A DNA stretch of 64,000 bases from Amblyornis subalaris. Its lineage: Eukaryota > Chordata > Aves > Passeriformes > Ptilonorhynchidae. The first letter of the stretch is position 1. Each line of letters begins with the position of its first letter. Made by a program: the position numbers and the translations under genes. The notes under the pieces are model-generated. The model saw nothing but the letters and a program-made list of their open reading frames with translations, made no database searches and was not told the origin of the DNA. The stretch spans positions 7,501,634 to 7,565,633 of the forward strand of contig JACAXG010000018.1 of NCBI GenBank assembly GCA_018881555.1. Reading direction: 5' to 3'. Below are positions 37,546 to 51,109 of the stretch, one piece after another.

Positions 37546-37559
37546 TGTGCACACAGATG

Positions 37560-40500
37560 ACCTGAATTGTAAAAAGTATTTTTGATGGGGTCACATCACC
37601 AAATAAGCCATGGAAATAGCACAAGCAGAAGATATATGGGACCAGATCTATGGGATGTTCCTGTTCATCTTGAATACATAGACTCATAAATGTATTTGGC
37701 ATTTACTGACTAAAAATAAAGACATAAATATATTAAAATGCAAGTATTTAAACAAAGACAGGAACCTTTCCCTTTGCTTAGCAAGGACAAAAAATAATTT
37801 TACCCTGAACCTAAATGGAATTTCAGAGAAAAAGGTTTACTATGCAACCTACTGAACTTAAAACCCCAGCTGTGCTCTCATGAAATACCATCCACCTGTT
37901 TATTACAAAGTAAAGGCCCTGTGCCACAGTTCCTATTTCAAGCTCTGATATATTTTGCATGAAGTGCAAAATGTAAAGGCAAACTTGGGAAGAAGACCAG
38001 CATCTCTATGTTAGCAGCTGTATCTTTTTCAGCTTGATCTGACCTGTTCTGCTGCTGCCAGAGAAGCAAACACAGAGACCAAAACTGTGAGCAGAGCAGA
38101 GCAGAGCAGAGCAGCTCACCAACTTCCTGATGAGGCAACTGAACCTCCTCCACTTGCAAGCACATGAGAAATGGTAAATTTAAGAGCCTATTACTAAGGG
38201 CCACAAGCACAAAACCAAAGTAAACCAAACCAGGCAGTACCATACAGGTAGCAATTGTGTCAAGGTATGCCAAAAGTCAGCAAGATTTCAGCAACATCCC
38301 ACATACGGCTGCAAACACTCATGCCAGTTAATTAGCAGTGGCATTAAAACAGAAAAGGGACACTGACAGGACATTGGGGTTAACCTTACCCTATGTCCTC
38401 TGTGCCATATGATCTTTTATTCCATCTGTTATCAACATACTTCAAGAGATTAATCCAATACTCAAAATTTTGAATGAGCANATACCATTTTGTTACTCCC
38501 TATCATACTTCACAAGTCTCAAATGTTCAGTGTCTGATTGACAGCTTTAAGAGGTGGCACAAGGTTAAATGACAGCCTATCAATTTTTCAAGGGCAAGAA
38601 ACCCCTCATGAGACATTCAGAGGTTTTTCCTTTCAGCGTTTCTCCATTGTTTGCCTAACCTAAACCTCAAGCATACATCGGAGTTTAAGGACATGCTGCT
38701 GTAACAGAAACCATCAGTCAACAATGAAAAAATATCTCAGAAAGATGTACCATATGCCCATCTATGGTAGTCATACAAGATATCATCGGTTCTGTTTCTA
38801 TGGCAGAGCCACTGCTGTTAGTTACACCACACCCAGTGCTGGCACCCTCTCCTGAACTCAAGCACAGCCCTCCCATCAGTTCTAGAAGGGACTTTCATGG
38901 GCATCACTCGCCACAAAGGCACCGTGCTCCTCCAACCCCNATATAAAGCTTTACACCACATCAAGGACAGCACAAGAAAACTGAAAGCTTTACTAGCCAC
39001 ACCAATGCAGGGTGAAGACAAAGCCGTGAAAATCCCCATGCTCGAGGAGCCACTCTACTGGACTGCAAGCAAGGGCAGCCAGACAGAAACACGCAGCCAG
39101 GCACAAGCAGTGCTGCTCTTCTTTATAGGAGGAGACAAGTGCTTTTCTGGCATATGTGCAAGTACCTTGGAAAGTACCAGCAGGAAAATATGAACATTGC
39201 CTGGTAGCTGGCAATGCCTGTGAACATGGGACCCCTGCTGGAAGGGAAGCTGGATGGTGCCCCTTTTCCACCCAAGTGACAGTCACTTCTGGCATGCATG
39301 CCGAGCACTGCTTCCTGCCTCGTCCTGCCTGGCACCCAGACTGCATAGGATAGGAGCCGGACAAACATCAACAGCAGCTTTTTATCAGACACGGGAAATA
39401 GGGCCAGTTAGTATAAGCAAGTCATTAATCTGGTGTTATGTTGTAGGTCAAAATGTCCTTCTCTTTAGACCTTATTGTCAAAGTCTTCTGCTTCTTCAGC
39501 ATCGTGATTTACTGTTTGGAGCGATGTAACTTCATGTCACTGTCACTTTTGCTGCATGTGTTCTGCTCTTTGCCTCTAAGACATCTTGACACATTGATAC
39601 ACAAACCAGAGATGCAAAGATGGTTGTAAATACTGCACTAGGATCCATTCCTAAAAAAACTGAAGAGAATCTAACACAACTAATTGCACACGTACAAGGA
39701 AGAGATTGACTCGAGAAATTCATAAAGAAAAAATATTGCATTAATNAATTAAGAGCTGCAACCTGTCTAAAGTTCAGTTGTATCGACTGCTAGAACATCT
39801 GAATGATTGCTATAATTACTGTAGATACCAGTGCCACTTTGCAATATGGCCTCTTGTGCGTGTATTGTCTTTCCCATCTTTGCAGCAGCATTACAGCTTC
39901 AAATGCAACTGTTGCTGAATTTAAGCCGGAGTGCCTGGAAGGCAAGCACTGTATTTTATACCACTATGCTGCTGGTGCTTAATTGGGTCCTAAACTAAAT
40001 ATGCTGAATATATACTTAATTAAATGTGCTAAAGAAATATTTTAGGTGCATTTAGAAAAGATTTGTTTGGTCAACTAAGATGTTCTGCAACTGTAATTGC
40101 ATTATTGTTATTGGCATTTCTAAATCACTCTCTGCATTTCCTTTGGAATAAATGTCTTAGTAGCTCAACAGTATAATGTATTGCTATGCTACAAAACTGG
40201 AGGAACACATTATATATTCATGTACACTTGGCTTTAACCACTTACAGTATAACAATGAAGTAAGGATTATTATGCAGTAAGTTTGCTGAACCATCATTCT
40301 TTTAAACCATAAATATACTTGGCATATACCACAACATCCACCCAGTAAGAAATTGGGTAAACAGAACTCACTTATATTTTGAAATTGAATGGACAGTTAA
40401 AACTGAATTAACTGGGCAAATAATAGCACTTCAAAAATATATAGTTCACAAACTATGGTATAACAGCCTATTTCTCTTGCAGTACAGGGAAGAGAGAGTT

Positions 40501-41215
40501 AGTATCATGCATGCTCCTGATACCTATATATTCATTCAAAACCAGGATAGTGGTCTTAAATAGCTAAAATTATAAAAAGATGTAAAGTCCCTTTATATTA
40601 CATTTTCTGAAACATCATCAACACNGCAGCAGAGCAAGGGAAATCCAAATCCATTTTATCAGCTTCTAAATGTAATGTATATTATCTGTGTGATAATATC
40701 NCTTGTCAAACTGTATCCAGGACATTTACTTTCTCAAAAGCCACAATCAAAAACAAAACCAAGGAACACAGGACATTAGAACAGAAAAGGGATGGCCTTT
40801 AGAACAAACTGACTGTAGTGAATGTGGATGGNAAAAAAAAGCATGTTTAAATTTGGCACTCCAGCAGCTTTGTAATGTACAGGGATTTTTCACTGTTTCT
40901 GTGTATTGCAGTTTTGGTAATAGGCAAATCCCAGGCATATGCTTGCATAACACAAAACATATTTGGTTTAGCATTAATAATTTCTTTAATTACTTTTTTG
41001 TCACTATTGTCATATTTGAAATTTTCACTTACTACATCTTTCACATTTTATATTTTTTAACCTCTTGAGAACCTTCCCGTCAATATTTTGGGGTATTTCA
41101 CATGGCATGAAATACCAGTAGCTACAGTATAATTTAGCAGACAAGATTCAAGTTCAGAAGGCATGGAAGCAATCCNGATAGATTGTGATAGATCTTTTGA
41201 CAACAGATCTGATTT
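37560..41215. other. non-coding stretch, no gene seen
   Basis: No supported gene. Overlapping open frames at 38.8-39.4 kb (up to 123 codons) have no recognisable domain. One short tandem repeat lies within and is listed separately. Confidence 0.55.
38091..38113 (+). repeat. (GCAGA)n short tandem repeat
   Basis: Four and a half perfect GCAGA units. Confidence 0.85.
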
Positions 41216-41227
41216 TGTATGGTGTTT

Positions 41228-41245
41228 GGGGGAGGGGGGAGGGGG
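41228..41245 (+). repeat. G-run cluster (G5-A-G6-A-G5)
   Basis: Three long G runs separated by single A residues. It is strongly G-rich on one strand, but three runs fall short of a classical intramolecular quadruplex. Confidence 0.7.
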
Positions 41246-42108
41246 AGCAGGCCATGCCCCAGGCTAGCTTTTAAGCACACACTTAACTTTGAGCATANGA
41301 TTACTTTAAATTACTTCAACAGGATTATTCACATACTTAAATTAAATGTTCTTCTGGATTTCAGCCCTTACGCATGGCAGTCTGTCTCTGCAGGGGCTCC
41401 CAAAATGCAGAGGGAATGTGGGAGAGGATGAGGCACTTGTACGTATTTTCAGGACCTCATACAGCACCCAGGTGAGACAAGGTAAAGATATCTTTTAACA
41501 TCAGTTGGAAGCTGCAGCTGCTTTCCACTGCCATGATGGGTGCCTCCAGGGGGGTTTTTTTTAAAGCTTATTAAAAATGTATTCATAGAAAGTCATCCTT
41601 TTGTAGAAATAGTTATTGATCAGAAATCTCTCTTTTCAACTCACATTTTACCCAGACAAAATCCATTCTTCTCATGAAGCTCCTCACTTCACTGTTTGGT
41701 ACTGGATATTTTTCAATAATTTTGGGACAGGGAGGTGGTACTTTGCCGAGAAAAGACAAAAAAATCACCCATCTGCTGTTAAGAGGAAAACCTTGCCCAA
41801 GTTCTGATTTTCAGGCCTTAGGAGTATTAAAAAACCCACTTTTTTTTTTCCTTTCTCTTAAGACAGAATAGCAACTCTATACTATTTCATGACCAGCTTT
41901 TGATCCCTGATTCTCCACAGCAGCTCCGTTATGCAGCTCTGCTTGTGCAGACCTTGGCAGACCAAAGGTTGGATGGAGCTGGGAAACAGAGCTGCTCTTT
42001 AAATAGACAGCACAACTGCATGTAGGTTGTTTGGGGATTTAAGTGTCAACCCCTGTAACTATATTAATGGGAATTTAAGGTGTAAAGAGATACTAGCAAT
42101 CTGAAGGC

Positions 42109-42119
42109 GGGGGGGGGGG
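42109..42119 (+). repeat. homopolymer of 11 G
   Basis: An uninterrupted G11 preceded by GGC. Long G homopolymers are rare and error-prone in sequencing. Confidence 0.8.
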
Positions 42120-45100
42120 AACAGTCTCTGATGTTTCTTCAGCATCAGGATCAACACAGAACAGCATGTATGTGGTAGCTTTCACAGGCAGAATGAAATA
42201 CAAAACACTTTTATCTTAATATACTTCATTTTTCCTGATGAGAATTATCATGTTAAAAATGGTTCTATAAAACAAAGACATGAGGCCATTGCTGCTCAGG
42301 GTGGTTTACAGTCAGGCCTTATTTGTCTGTGTTAACATTTTAAAGTAGAGAGTATGAAGGGGTTTGTTAATTTTGTACTACTAAAGATCCCAGAAACCTG
42401 CAAGGATCCATGAGCTCCTTCACTATTTATGGAGTGTGCCAAAAGACCATGTGTTGTATTGCCAACAACGAGACAGAATCATAGTTGTGCTGCAGTCTTG
42501 GTACTTTCACTATGTGTCACTGTGCATCAGCATTAGCTGAAGAACTGAGAGCAAGGCTAATGGCAGAGAGAAAAGTAAAATCAGTGATTTTTTTTTCTGA
42601 AACATCACATCTCTTTTCCATATATTAGGAAAAGGTTATGCTCCTTTTGCTCATAATTATACATCAAGAATGTTAATACTACAAAGGTTCAGCATAAATC
42701 AATTTCAAACTGCAAAATTTATTAGGCAGTGCTTGTAATGAATTATCTGGAATAGGTAACAAATCCAAGGCTAGGATTTTTTGCTGATACTTTCTAATTG
42801 TACCAAAAACACTAGATAACATTTATGTTTCTATTAAGAACTGCTAATTTTTTTGCACCTTACAACCCTTGAAAATACATTTTCTTATCTACAGTGAATA
42901 CTAAACAAANCTGATTTATACAACTGGAATTGTGTTTCAAATGAATAAAAATTACTTATGATGGCATAAAAATCTCAAACTAAATTATATTTAGAATTTT
43001 TAAATGTGCAGGGGAGCTATTTTAAAGGCTATTCTAGATTAAGTTGTTACTACTCCTGTTCTTGTAATTATTGTTACAATTAGTATTAGTAGCATTATTA
43101 TAATAATATAAAAAGGGCTGAAAAAAAAAAAGGCAGAAATCCTTGAAGTTGCCTTGTTTAGGGTCTGAACCAATGCCTACTAAAGTTAAAGCGGTCTCAA
43201 CAAATATTTCAGATACACTATTAAGAATTAATCAAAAGATCATGATGATTTAGTTTCAATTCTATAATGGTATTTTTAAGCATACTGATATATTTCTATT
43301 ATATGAATATATGCATTTCAAGCTTAGAGTTAAATGTTGAATGCAGCAGTCCACAGAAAATCCCTTTAATTAACAGATAGTCCAGCATGCTGGCTAGGCT
43401 TTCCCATCTGAAGCAGATGGAGTCCTTTATAAGAAAGAAAGAAAGAGGAGGGAGAAAATACATTTTTCTATGCAATGTAATGTTTTACTGCAATACTTTC
43501 ATTCATATGTGGATATTTTAAAATATATTTTAAAAGATAGAGGATATTTCTGTTAAAATTCAAACCTATAGGTATTTTTATCCCAATGCACAGGAGTTAT
43601 GCGGAAATCTCAGGAGCTCTAATGAGAAGATACATAACCAGTTTGTTGCAGGGATCTGTCCAAAACCCAAAATTGCTGTAGCTCATGGCCCAACATTGGC
43701 AGTTATCTGTTGGGCAGACTGACAGGAAGAAAATATGCAATACGGAGAAGTCTTCCTTCTCTGTCTGATCAGAGAAGCAATGTAAATGCCATCATGGTGA
43801 TTGAAGGGAAGCCGCCACACACCATGTGGTCACACAGAACGAACTCCACAGCGAGCAAGAAGCTCCTNTTTTTGACAATGAACTAGGCAGGCAAGTGAGG
43901 GGACACCTGGTCATTTAAAATGCAGCAGGACTGGAATGTCAGACCCATTCGCCAAATTGCTGCTGCAGTTCGGAGCCAGAAGAAGTAAAATGTGTTTCCC
44001 TTATGCATTTCAGCTGTTGTGCTGTATCAGAAGGCACTCTGGGCTGGAATGTGAAAACAAGCCCAAATCATTGGCCTGGATTGTTTTCCCACAGTTCCTA
44101 CCAGCTTTCACACTGCAAAAATCCATCTGACAAATACTGCTGTTAGTGCATTACCTTCAAATTAGGACTAATAAAGTCCTGTCCCAGCTTGATATAAAAC
44201 AACACGTACTTTTTTGTAATTGCATAAAGCACTGTGTTAAATCCAGCAACTGCATGGGCAGATGACAGACTTGTGGTTATGGTAAGTACATCCAACCTGT
44301 AAAGCCCAGCATATCTTGATAATGGAGAAAAGCTTGCAGCTTTTCTTTGTCTGCCCCAACTCACATGAACAGGATACATCACCCATACAAGTCACTTCCT
44401 GCCTTTTTCTCAGCAATTCTCTCAACTTTTCCTAAAGCTGACTATACAAGCAGTGCNTCATAGAGACCTCCCCATTGGCACCTCACACAACCTTTTCATT
44501 TCTCTGTCCTTATGCTCTCAGTCAGAACCACAGCATGACATTTTGGTGCCCTTGGCATCTTCCACCCAGTGCTTGATCTGTCTGGGCTGCTCCCATCTCC
44601 TGCAGCACCTCTCACCTGGCCCTACGGCATCGTCTTGTGTGCTCTTGGTGCCTCACTCAACTTACACTTGATATGGCTCTCCCACTTCTCACCAACAGCT
44701 GGTCTCACTTAAGATCAAAAAGTCCCAGTTAAGTCTCTTTCCATGCACAGACACTGCTCACACACTTTTTGTAGAGAAAACCTCTTCACTATTCAGCTAC
44801 ATGTTCTACAAGTGAATATCCAAATGCGATGGCATTNATCACAGAGAGTTACTGGAAACATTTACAGTGATTATGCTTCTGTCTAAATTGGTTACTAGTC
44901 TTAGATTATAGTTAAACTATCAGAAGGATTTCTAAAACAATGGATTTTTTTGCTACTTAGTGGTTTTTATCAGACAGATAATGGGAGACAAGAAATAAAT
45001 AAACTCAGGGAGGTACAATTACATCATCTTACTCTTCCAGCATGATAAAGAAAATGGTATTCACTTCCCTCCCCAGAGTGCTATGAGGCTTATTCCATTA

Positions 45101-48100
45101 AGGTTTGTCAAGTGCTTGGTTGGAAGGCCCTGTAAGTGCATGGTGTTATTAGTAAATATTAAATAGAAAACTAGATTCTAATTATCAGGATAAACAGACT
45201 AAGTTCTGCTTGGCTAAATGCACTTGGGAGAGGAACCCAGGACCACCAGCATGCTGTAGCATTGTGTATCCTTATCAGATCCAACTCCTCTTAGCCTCCA
45301 AAAGATCAGGTTTGCTCAGGTGCAAATCTACCTGAACTAAAATTCATCATCCCTATCTCTTCCCCAACACTGACTAAAAATTTTACTCCCACTTTAGGGT
45401 GTATTATGCATAGTAGACGGATGTAATTTATTTTTCAGGTATCCCCACACCTGCTCATCACCCTGTACAGCTGGGAGAGAAACACAGCACACAGGTAAAG
45501 GACACAGGACTCTGCTCCTTCACCTAGTAGGGGTCCCTGCCTCTCCAAGTAAAGGGTCCACAATCTCCTCTGTCACTGGACTTGTGACTGCCTTGCCCCT
45601 TACATCCCAGCACTAGAAGGAAATTCCTGCTTCATGGTCTTCCTGCCTTTTGCCACAACAGAGAGAGGAAAAAAAAAATCACCCTGTAAATGTTTCATCA
45701 CAGATAAAAGAGACATATAAACCATTTGTGTAACACTGCACTAATGAATCAGAATCAGAGATAAAACTGCCCTTAATATCGTGTGTCGGTAAAGGTCTAA
45801 AATATTTTTGCATTGATCATTCATGATTAAAACTAATGTCATTTGTTAACTTTCAGGGTGGTTTGTTTTTTTTTTTTACCTTTGCTGTCAAGTCAAGCCT
45901 GTGCTGGGCACAGCCATCTGGGGCTTTACATCTTCCTGAGCATGCCATGCAGTCTGATGGCATCTTGAGCATAAAAGGCAAAGACTGACAGGGATTCAAA
46001 GGAGACACAATTGCTGCAGTAAAGAAGCTTCTTTCACATCAGGGGAAAAAGGTAGGGATGGATAAAGCTGTGGAAAATAACATTTCTGACGGGTAGAATA
46101 GGAATCCTAGTAAAGAAAGAAGGCCCTTCACAAACAGGGTCTTCTGATTTTTGAGGAGCGATAATTTTGCCAGCTTTAAATGTCCTTTAAAAGGAGCCAA
46201 GTAACCTGTGCCTACAGAACTTCTCCCAAAGACTGCACACAATACAGAGCCCCCATAGTGCAGCTGAGGCGTATTTGCTAGTTCCTCGTCATGTATTTTG
46301 TTTGAAAGGAAAACTGCCTTCACCGTGCTCAACATTAACAACTTGACCACTGCAAAGGTAGTAAGTTTTTTCCCACCACGAGTAAGATTGGAGATCTTTT
46401 GAAAATGTAACTTTTGGATTACAGTGGTCTCTCCCTAGTGGGGACTACTTACTGAAAAGCAACTTTTGCAAGACTGATGGTTTGGGCTTTCATACAAAAA
46501 TCCCCTACTAGAAACCAGGTCTTGAAACACCAGCAAAACAACTGGAAGCAAGAACATTAAGCATGATGGTTTGCAAACTTCCTAATTGTCTCTCCCAAAA
46601 CCCGTAACGACAGGCTGAATTCAAACAAGCAAACAACCAAACAAAAGACAGTCTGTGAAGACTTAACATCAGACTCCACCAATAATCTGTATTGAGTGAG
46701 TCTCAGAATGGAAGACTTCCAGCCACACCTCTTCCCAACTGACATGGAGGGAGACTGGGAAACCTGTTTCAGGTACACCCTGGTAGCCAAGCTACCTGGA
46801 GAGCTCGGTTTTAGGAGATAAATAGCCATGGATGCCCATTTATTATGTTCTCTATTCATACAGTAGCTATAGATTCACTACAGCCTGCAAGCAAGCCCTT
46901 GTTCTGCAGCTACAACATGGTTAGGCATGAACTGAAGCATCCTGAAATGGTGGCACCATCTCCTGCTTTCCAGAAACCACCTTCCAACACTAAGCAGCCT
47001 GAATNGGGAGTATGGACTGAATTGGAACCATGCAATTTTTAATGCGTCTACTTATTGAATTTTTAATCTGCAGATTATTGACTGTATGGACTGTAATGGC
47101 TTTGAACAACAGGGTGAGTGTGTATGCCAGACATCTGAAGTAATTCTATGTGAAAAGAGATGGCAAATTGCTGGAGCCTTTAATTACACAATTATTTAAT
47201 AGTATTAAGGGCGGGCCTGAAAAAACAGAATACTCTCCCCCTGCACATTTATCTACATCTCAATAAAATGAAAAGCGATTTGTGTGAGGGGAAGGAGCAG
47301 TCGCTCTGAATATATATACTGGGATGCAACATCTCTGAATGGGTTGGTATGAAAGGATGGACCATAAAAAAGTGATGGTTTCAGTTCATGGGATTTTAAC
47401 ACTTTTTGCTTCTGTGATCCTATAAACCCTCAACATCAAGAAGCCATTAAATGTAATTAGTTTTCTGACCTGCCTTTTTCTACGCATATGAAGATCACGA
47501 AAAGAATTATGCTGTCACTGATCCCCACATCTGTCTGCATATTGCATGCTTTATAGATATAGGGCCTGCTGCTGCCACAGAAATGGGGACTCCTAGGTTT
47601 TTTCTGGGCAGGCTCTTGACAGCACATTCAGCANGCAAATCAATTCTCAGCAAAACAGCAGCAGCCATGGGCTGGCCTCTTCACCACAGCCAACCGGTGT
47701 CATGCCAGGTGCTCCTTCCCTCCCTGGCAGCAGGGTACTGCTCTTCTTTTCTTTCCTCATGATTTTATTTGGAAACAAAAAGAAATGACATCCTGTCATC
47801 AAACATCAGTAAGGCGTAATTATTATAGCTATGTTTTACCTACCACAGTGAACGTTATTACTATGTGAAGATCACAAATATCAAGCCTCCAGGAATGTCA
47901 CATGAGAATGTCATAAGTAAGCCTATGTCTAAAATAAACACTCAGAAAAACCCTTCTCAAAATCACTCTGTCTACCTACATGGAAATGCATATTACTAAG
48001 GGCTGTTCTTTACAAGATTTGAGAAATAACTTGTGGAAGTAGAAGGCTTTATTTCAGGGGCAAAAACAGCAACTGTGCAGAGCTAATATTTTGCCATGAC

Positions 48101-49264
48101 TTCTCTCAGACTGGTGCTGTTGGAAGGAGCCCTGAATACCGGCAGGCTACAGCTCAGCTGAAACACACTGCAGCTGCTCAGGACGTGCTGCCATCAGAAA
48201 CAGGTTCGAGGCCCAGCTCTTCCCTCTTTCATGCCACCGACTATGAGCCTGACTCGTATTTCTGCTGCCCTTTGCCAACAGCCACATCTCAGGCAGGGAA
48301 CTCAAAGCTCCGTGATAAAGAACACCTTTGCTAAAATTTAAATACACTATGCCAACAAATGAATTTAAGATGAGTAGGTGTCAGTGGCTGCTTTAGATAG
48401 ATAGATTTTTACTCACTACTGACCAGCTCATGCATTTAGGCCTAGCAGCATTGAAAGAAGAGACAGGAATACATACCCCACTGGAAACAGAAATGGCATG
48501 CAGCAGGACAGGGCTTATCAGTGCCGAGATGAGCCAGGGAAGGGAATTTGACAAATTCCTTTCAATGTCAGGTCCTTAACTGTGCAGTGTCAGTTCTGTA
48601 TGCTGAAGTTTTGTTTCATGCCCTATATATATTCCCCTTTCATAGAGAGAAGGCTGGTGACTGTGCTTACTATTCTTGGAGTGCTGTCGTGAATGGGTGG
48701 AATACTAAGAGAACCACATCTGAAAATGCACACTCACAACGTCTTATCAGTATTGGACATACATAATTTTTTCTTGCAAAGTTTTTGCTATGAAATTGGT
48801 TGTCACACAAATTCGTGTGCTTCTCCTTGCTGGTTTTTTTTTTTTTAAACCCACTACATTACTATATTTTTTGATGTCCATTTTAATGTTCCTTAAAGAT
48901 AAAGCCAACCGTCTATACTAAAATTTCATGCACCCTTTTCTTTGGTTGAACAGAACTGCATTCTCACTGCACAGTAGTATTTCACATACATTTCAATAAC
49001 TCAGTACACTCCACACAGCTGAAAATATCCACCTGAAAGCACNAAATGTTTCTGCCTTAATTGAATGTAAACGCCACCTTCCCCAACACACATTCTCCGG
49101 GTGAAAGGGAGAGNGTGCTCCATCTATGTAAAGCACTGCTGTTTAATTTGCTACTGTGGGAAGTAAGGATGGTTTGCTTGAATAACTGAAACTCGGGCCT
49201 TCACTTTGCTCTACCCTTGGAAAACTGAGATCTAAGCCTGAAGAGAGTTTCTCTCAGCAAAAGT

Positions 49265-49290
49265 TTTTGATAAATTGTAATTTATCAAAA
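49265..49290. repeat. near-perfect palindrome, 12-bp arms with 2-nt spacer
   Basis: TTTTGATAAATT, then GT, then AATTTATCAAAA. All 12 arm positions pair. It could form a cruciform or a hairpin in RNA. There are no flanking features of a mobile element. Confidence 0.85.
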
Positions 49291-49969
49291 TGATAATACC
49301 ACCATTTATCTACTTGATACAGAGACCTCACGGAATGGTTTACAGGAACAAAATATATGGAAGTTTGAAGTGTTCATGGAGAAACACAACCTGGCAACTA
49401 GCACTGATGGTCCACCAAGCATACTGTTCTTTTAATGAACACCATTTTCCAGCTGAAGTGTAATTCACTACAGATTTTCAGCCCACTATAAATGAGACAA
49501 TGGCAGCATTAGTTTGCAGTTTTGTTTGAAAACATGAACTATTATTGATTACATGTGGAAATGCTGAACAATGAACCAGTAACTTCCATTGATTGCATTT
49601 TAATCTCTTGACTTGAGCAAGGTGCTCAACCAAGCCTTTACGTGCTCTTTGCAAAACTCACGTGGAAGCAACTGGAGCACAGTGCAGAAAACTGCAGCAC
49701 TCAGAGCAGAGATCTAGGTAAGCAATGCAAAAGAAATCACCAAGAAATATCTTATTTAGGGTGCTGAGGATCTGAAAATAAGGATTGTTTCAAACATTGT
49801 GCATATTAAAGTTCTATGTGGAGACTGGCTGGGATCACACCAGCTTTGATAAAGCAGTGCATAGAAAAGATGTACAGGCTTCAACCACAGAGAAGCAAAA
49901 CACAGGTGCCTTCCAGAAAAATTTTAAGGTGAAGCACCTGCAGTAGAGCTGGCCACCACTAGGTCCCAA

Positions 49970-50024
49970 GATGATCATGATGGTGATGATGACAACAGTG
50001 ATGATACTAATAACAACAGCATCA
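49970..50024 (+). repeat. imperfect (GAT/AAC)n trinucleotide-like repeat
   Basis: Runs of ATGATGGTGATGATGAC-type units grade into AATAACAACAGC units. A degenerate simple repeat. Confidence 0.65.
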
Positions 50025-51034
50025 ACACTGCCAAATTCTTTATTACAGAGTAGATCCTAAAGCAACCAAAGTCATCTAACATGTAAGTGAAAGATGTTTT
50101 CTTTAAAAGCGAAGAAGGGGAGAGATACTTCTGCATCAAGACATAGCTACTCTCATTTCAGAAAATAGGTACATTGGACACAGCAGTCAGCTGTGAGAGA
50201 AACCACGAGAAACCAAAGAATTAAGACAGCTGAAGCACAATGGAAAGACACAGTGCTCTATTAATAATGCTCACCTTTAAAGAAGCATGATAGGACCGTG
50301 GCATTTAATATCAGTGCTTATCACAAGCATCTCAAGAGATTGCAGCTCTTTTAATGTGTCTTACAAAAGAAACACCACTAAAGAGTGCTGACTTCAATGT
50401 TTTCCTACTGCTAACAGCTGCCTTTCAGGCAAGATCCCATGAAGCTTTCCTCTTCCACATTTAACTGACTGTGGATTTCCACGTTTAATTGAATGGGATT
50501 CAATAGCAGGAATAGAGAGAGTTCAAATTGTCCCTTTGGGGATTTGCTCAGGAGAAATTTTTCATTCCTGCCATGACATTTTGAGGGAATATCATAATGT
50601 CGTTTTGGACACAATGTCATAACTTAGAGGAACAGAAGAATAAGATGGAAACATCAATTATGATAAAAGAAAGGTCTAAAAATTCACAGTTTGCCCTGTG
50701 TCCCTCCTTTCACAGGGAAGTCCCAGTTTGAAAACGGCTGCTCTGCATCTGTAGTCGCTACATACATTCACCACTGGGTCAGTACCATCACCCATGACAG
50801 GGTCACCCGCAGGCTGTGTCCTGCTGACTCATGTTCATCGCAGCCACTCCAAAATCCTGCGTGGCAGGACGGAGGACAGCAGTGCTATGGAGACCAGTAT
50901 AGTAGGAGACAGGTATTGGCCAGGTCTGGCCCTTTCTCACAGCACAATGTTGTAAAACACGACTGATGTGGATGTGGTCGGTAGAGAGGTATGGTGGTAA
51001 CATAGGGTGGGACTAGAATGCAAAATCTTTCTAT

Positions 51035-51106
51035 TCACAGATATGTACATGAATATGTACATATGTACATGTGTGTGTGTGTGTGTGTGTGTACATATAT
51101 ACAGGG
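51035..51106. repeat. compound microsatellite with (GT)11
   Basis: (GT)11 at 51071-51092 is flanked by ATGTACAT-type alternating purine/pyrimidine units on the left and ACATATATAC on the right. The whole block alternates purine and pyrimidine, which favours Z-DNA and makes it polymorphic. Confidence 0.95.
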
Positions 51107-51109
51107 TCC

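Larger units (their letters stand above)
42125..51030. other. non-coding stretch, no gene seen
   Basis: AT-rich upstream desert. A short ATG frame at 45880-45948 (minus) ends in AAG/GTAAAA, but it is not otherwise gene-like. A palindrome and a GAT-type repeat inside it are listed separately. Confidence 0.55.

Noticed and set aside
45880..45948. 23-codon ATG frame on the minus strand ending at AAG/GTAAAA, phase-compatible with PPARGC1A exon 2
   Set aside because: The donor-like sequence is only GTAA followed by a long A run (a T run on the plus strand). There is no promoter signal and no known matching isoform, so it is likely chance.
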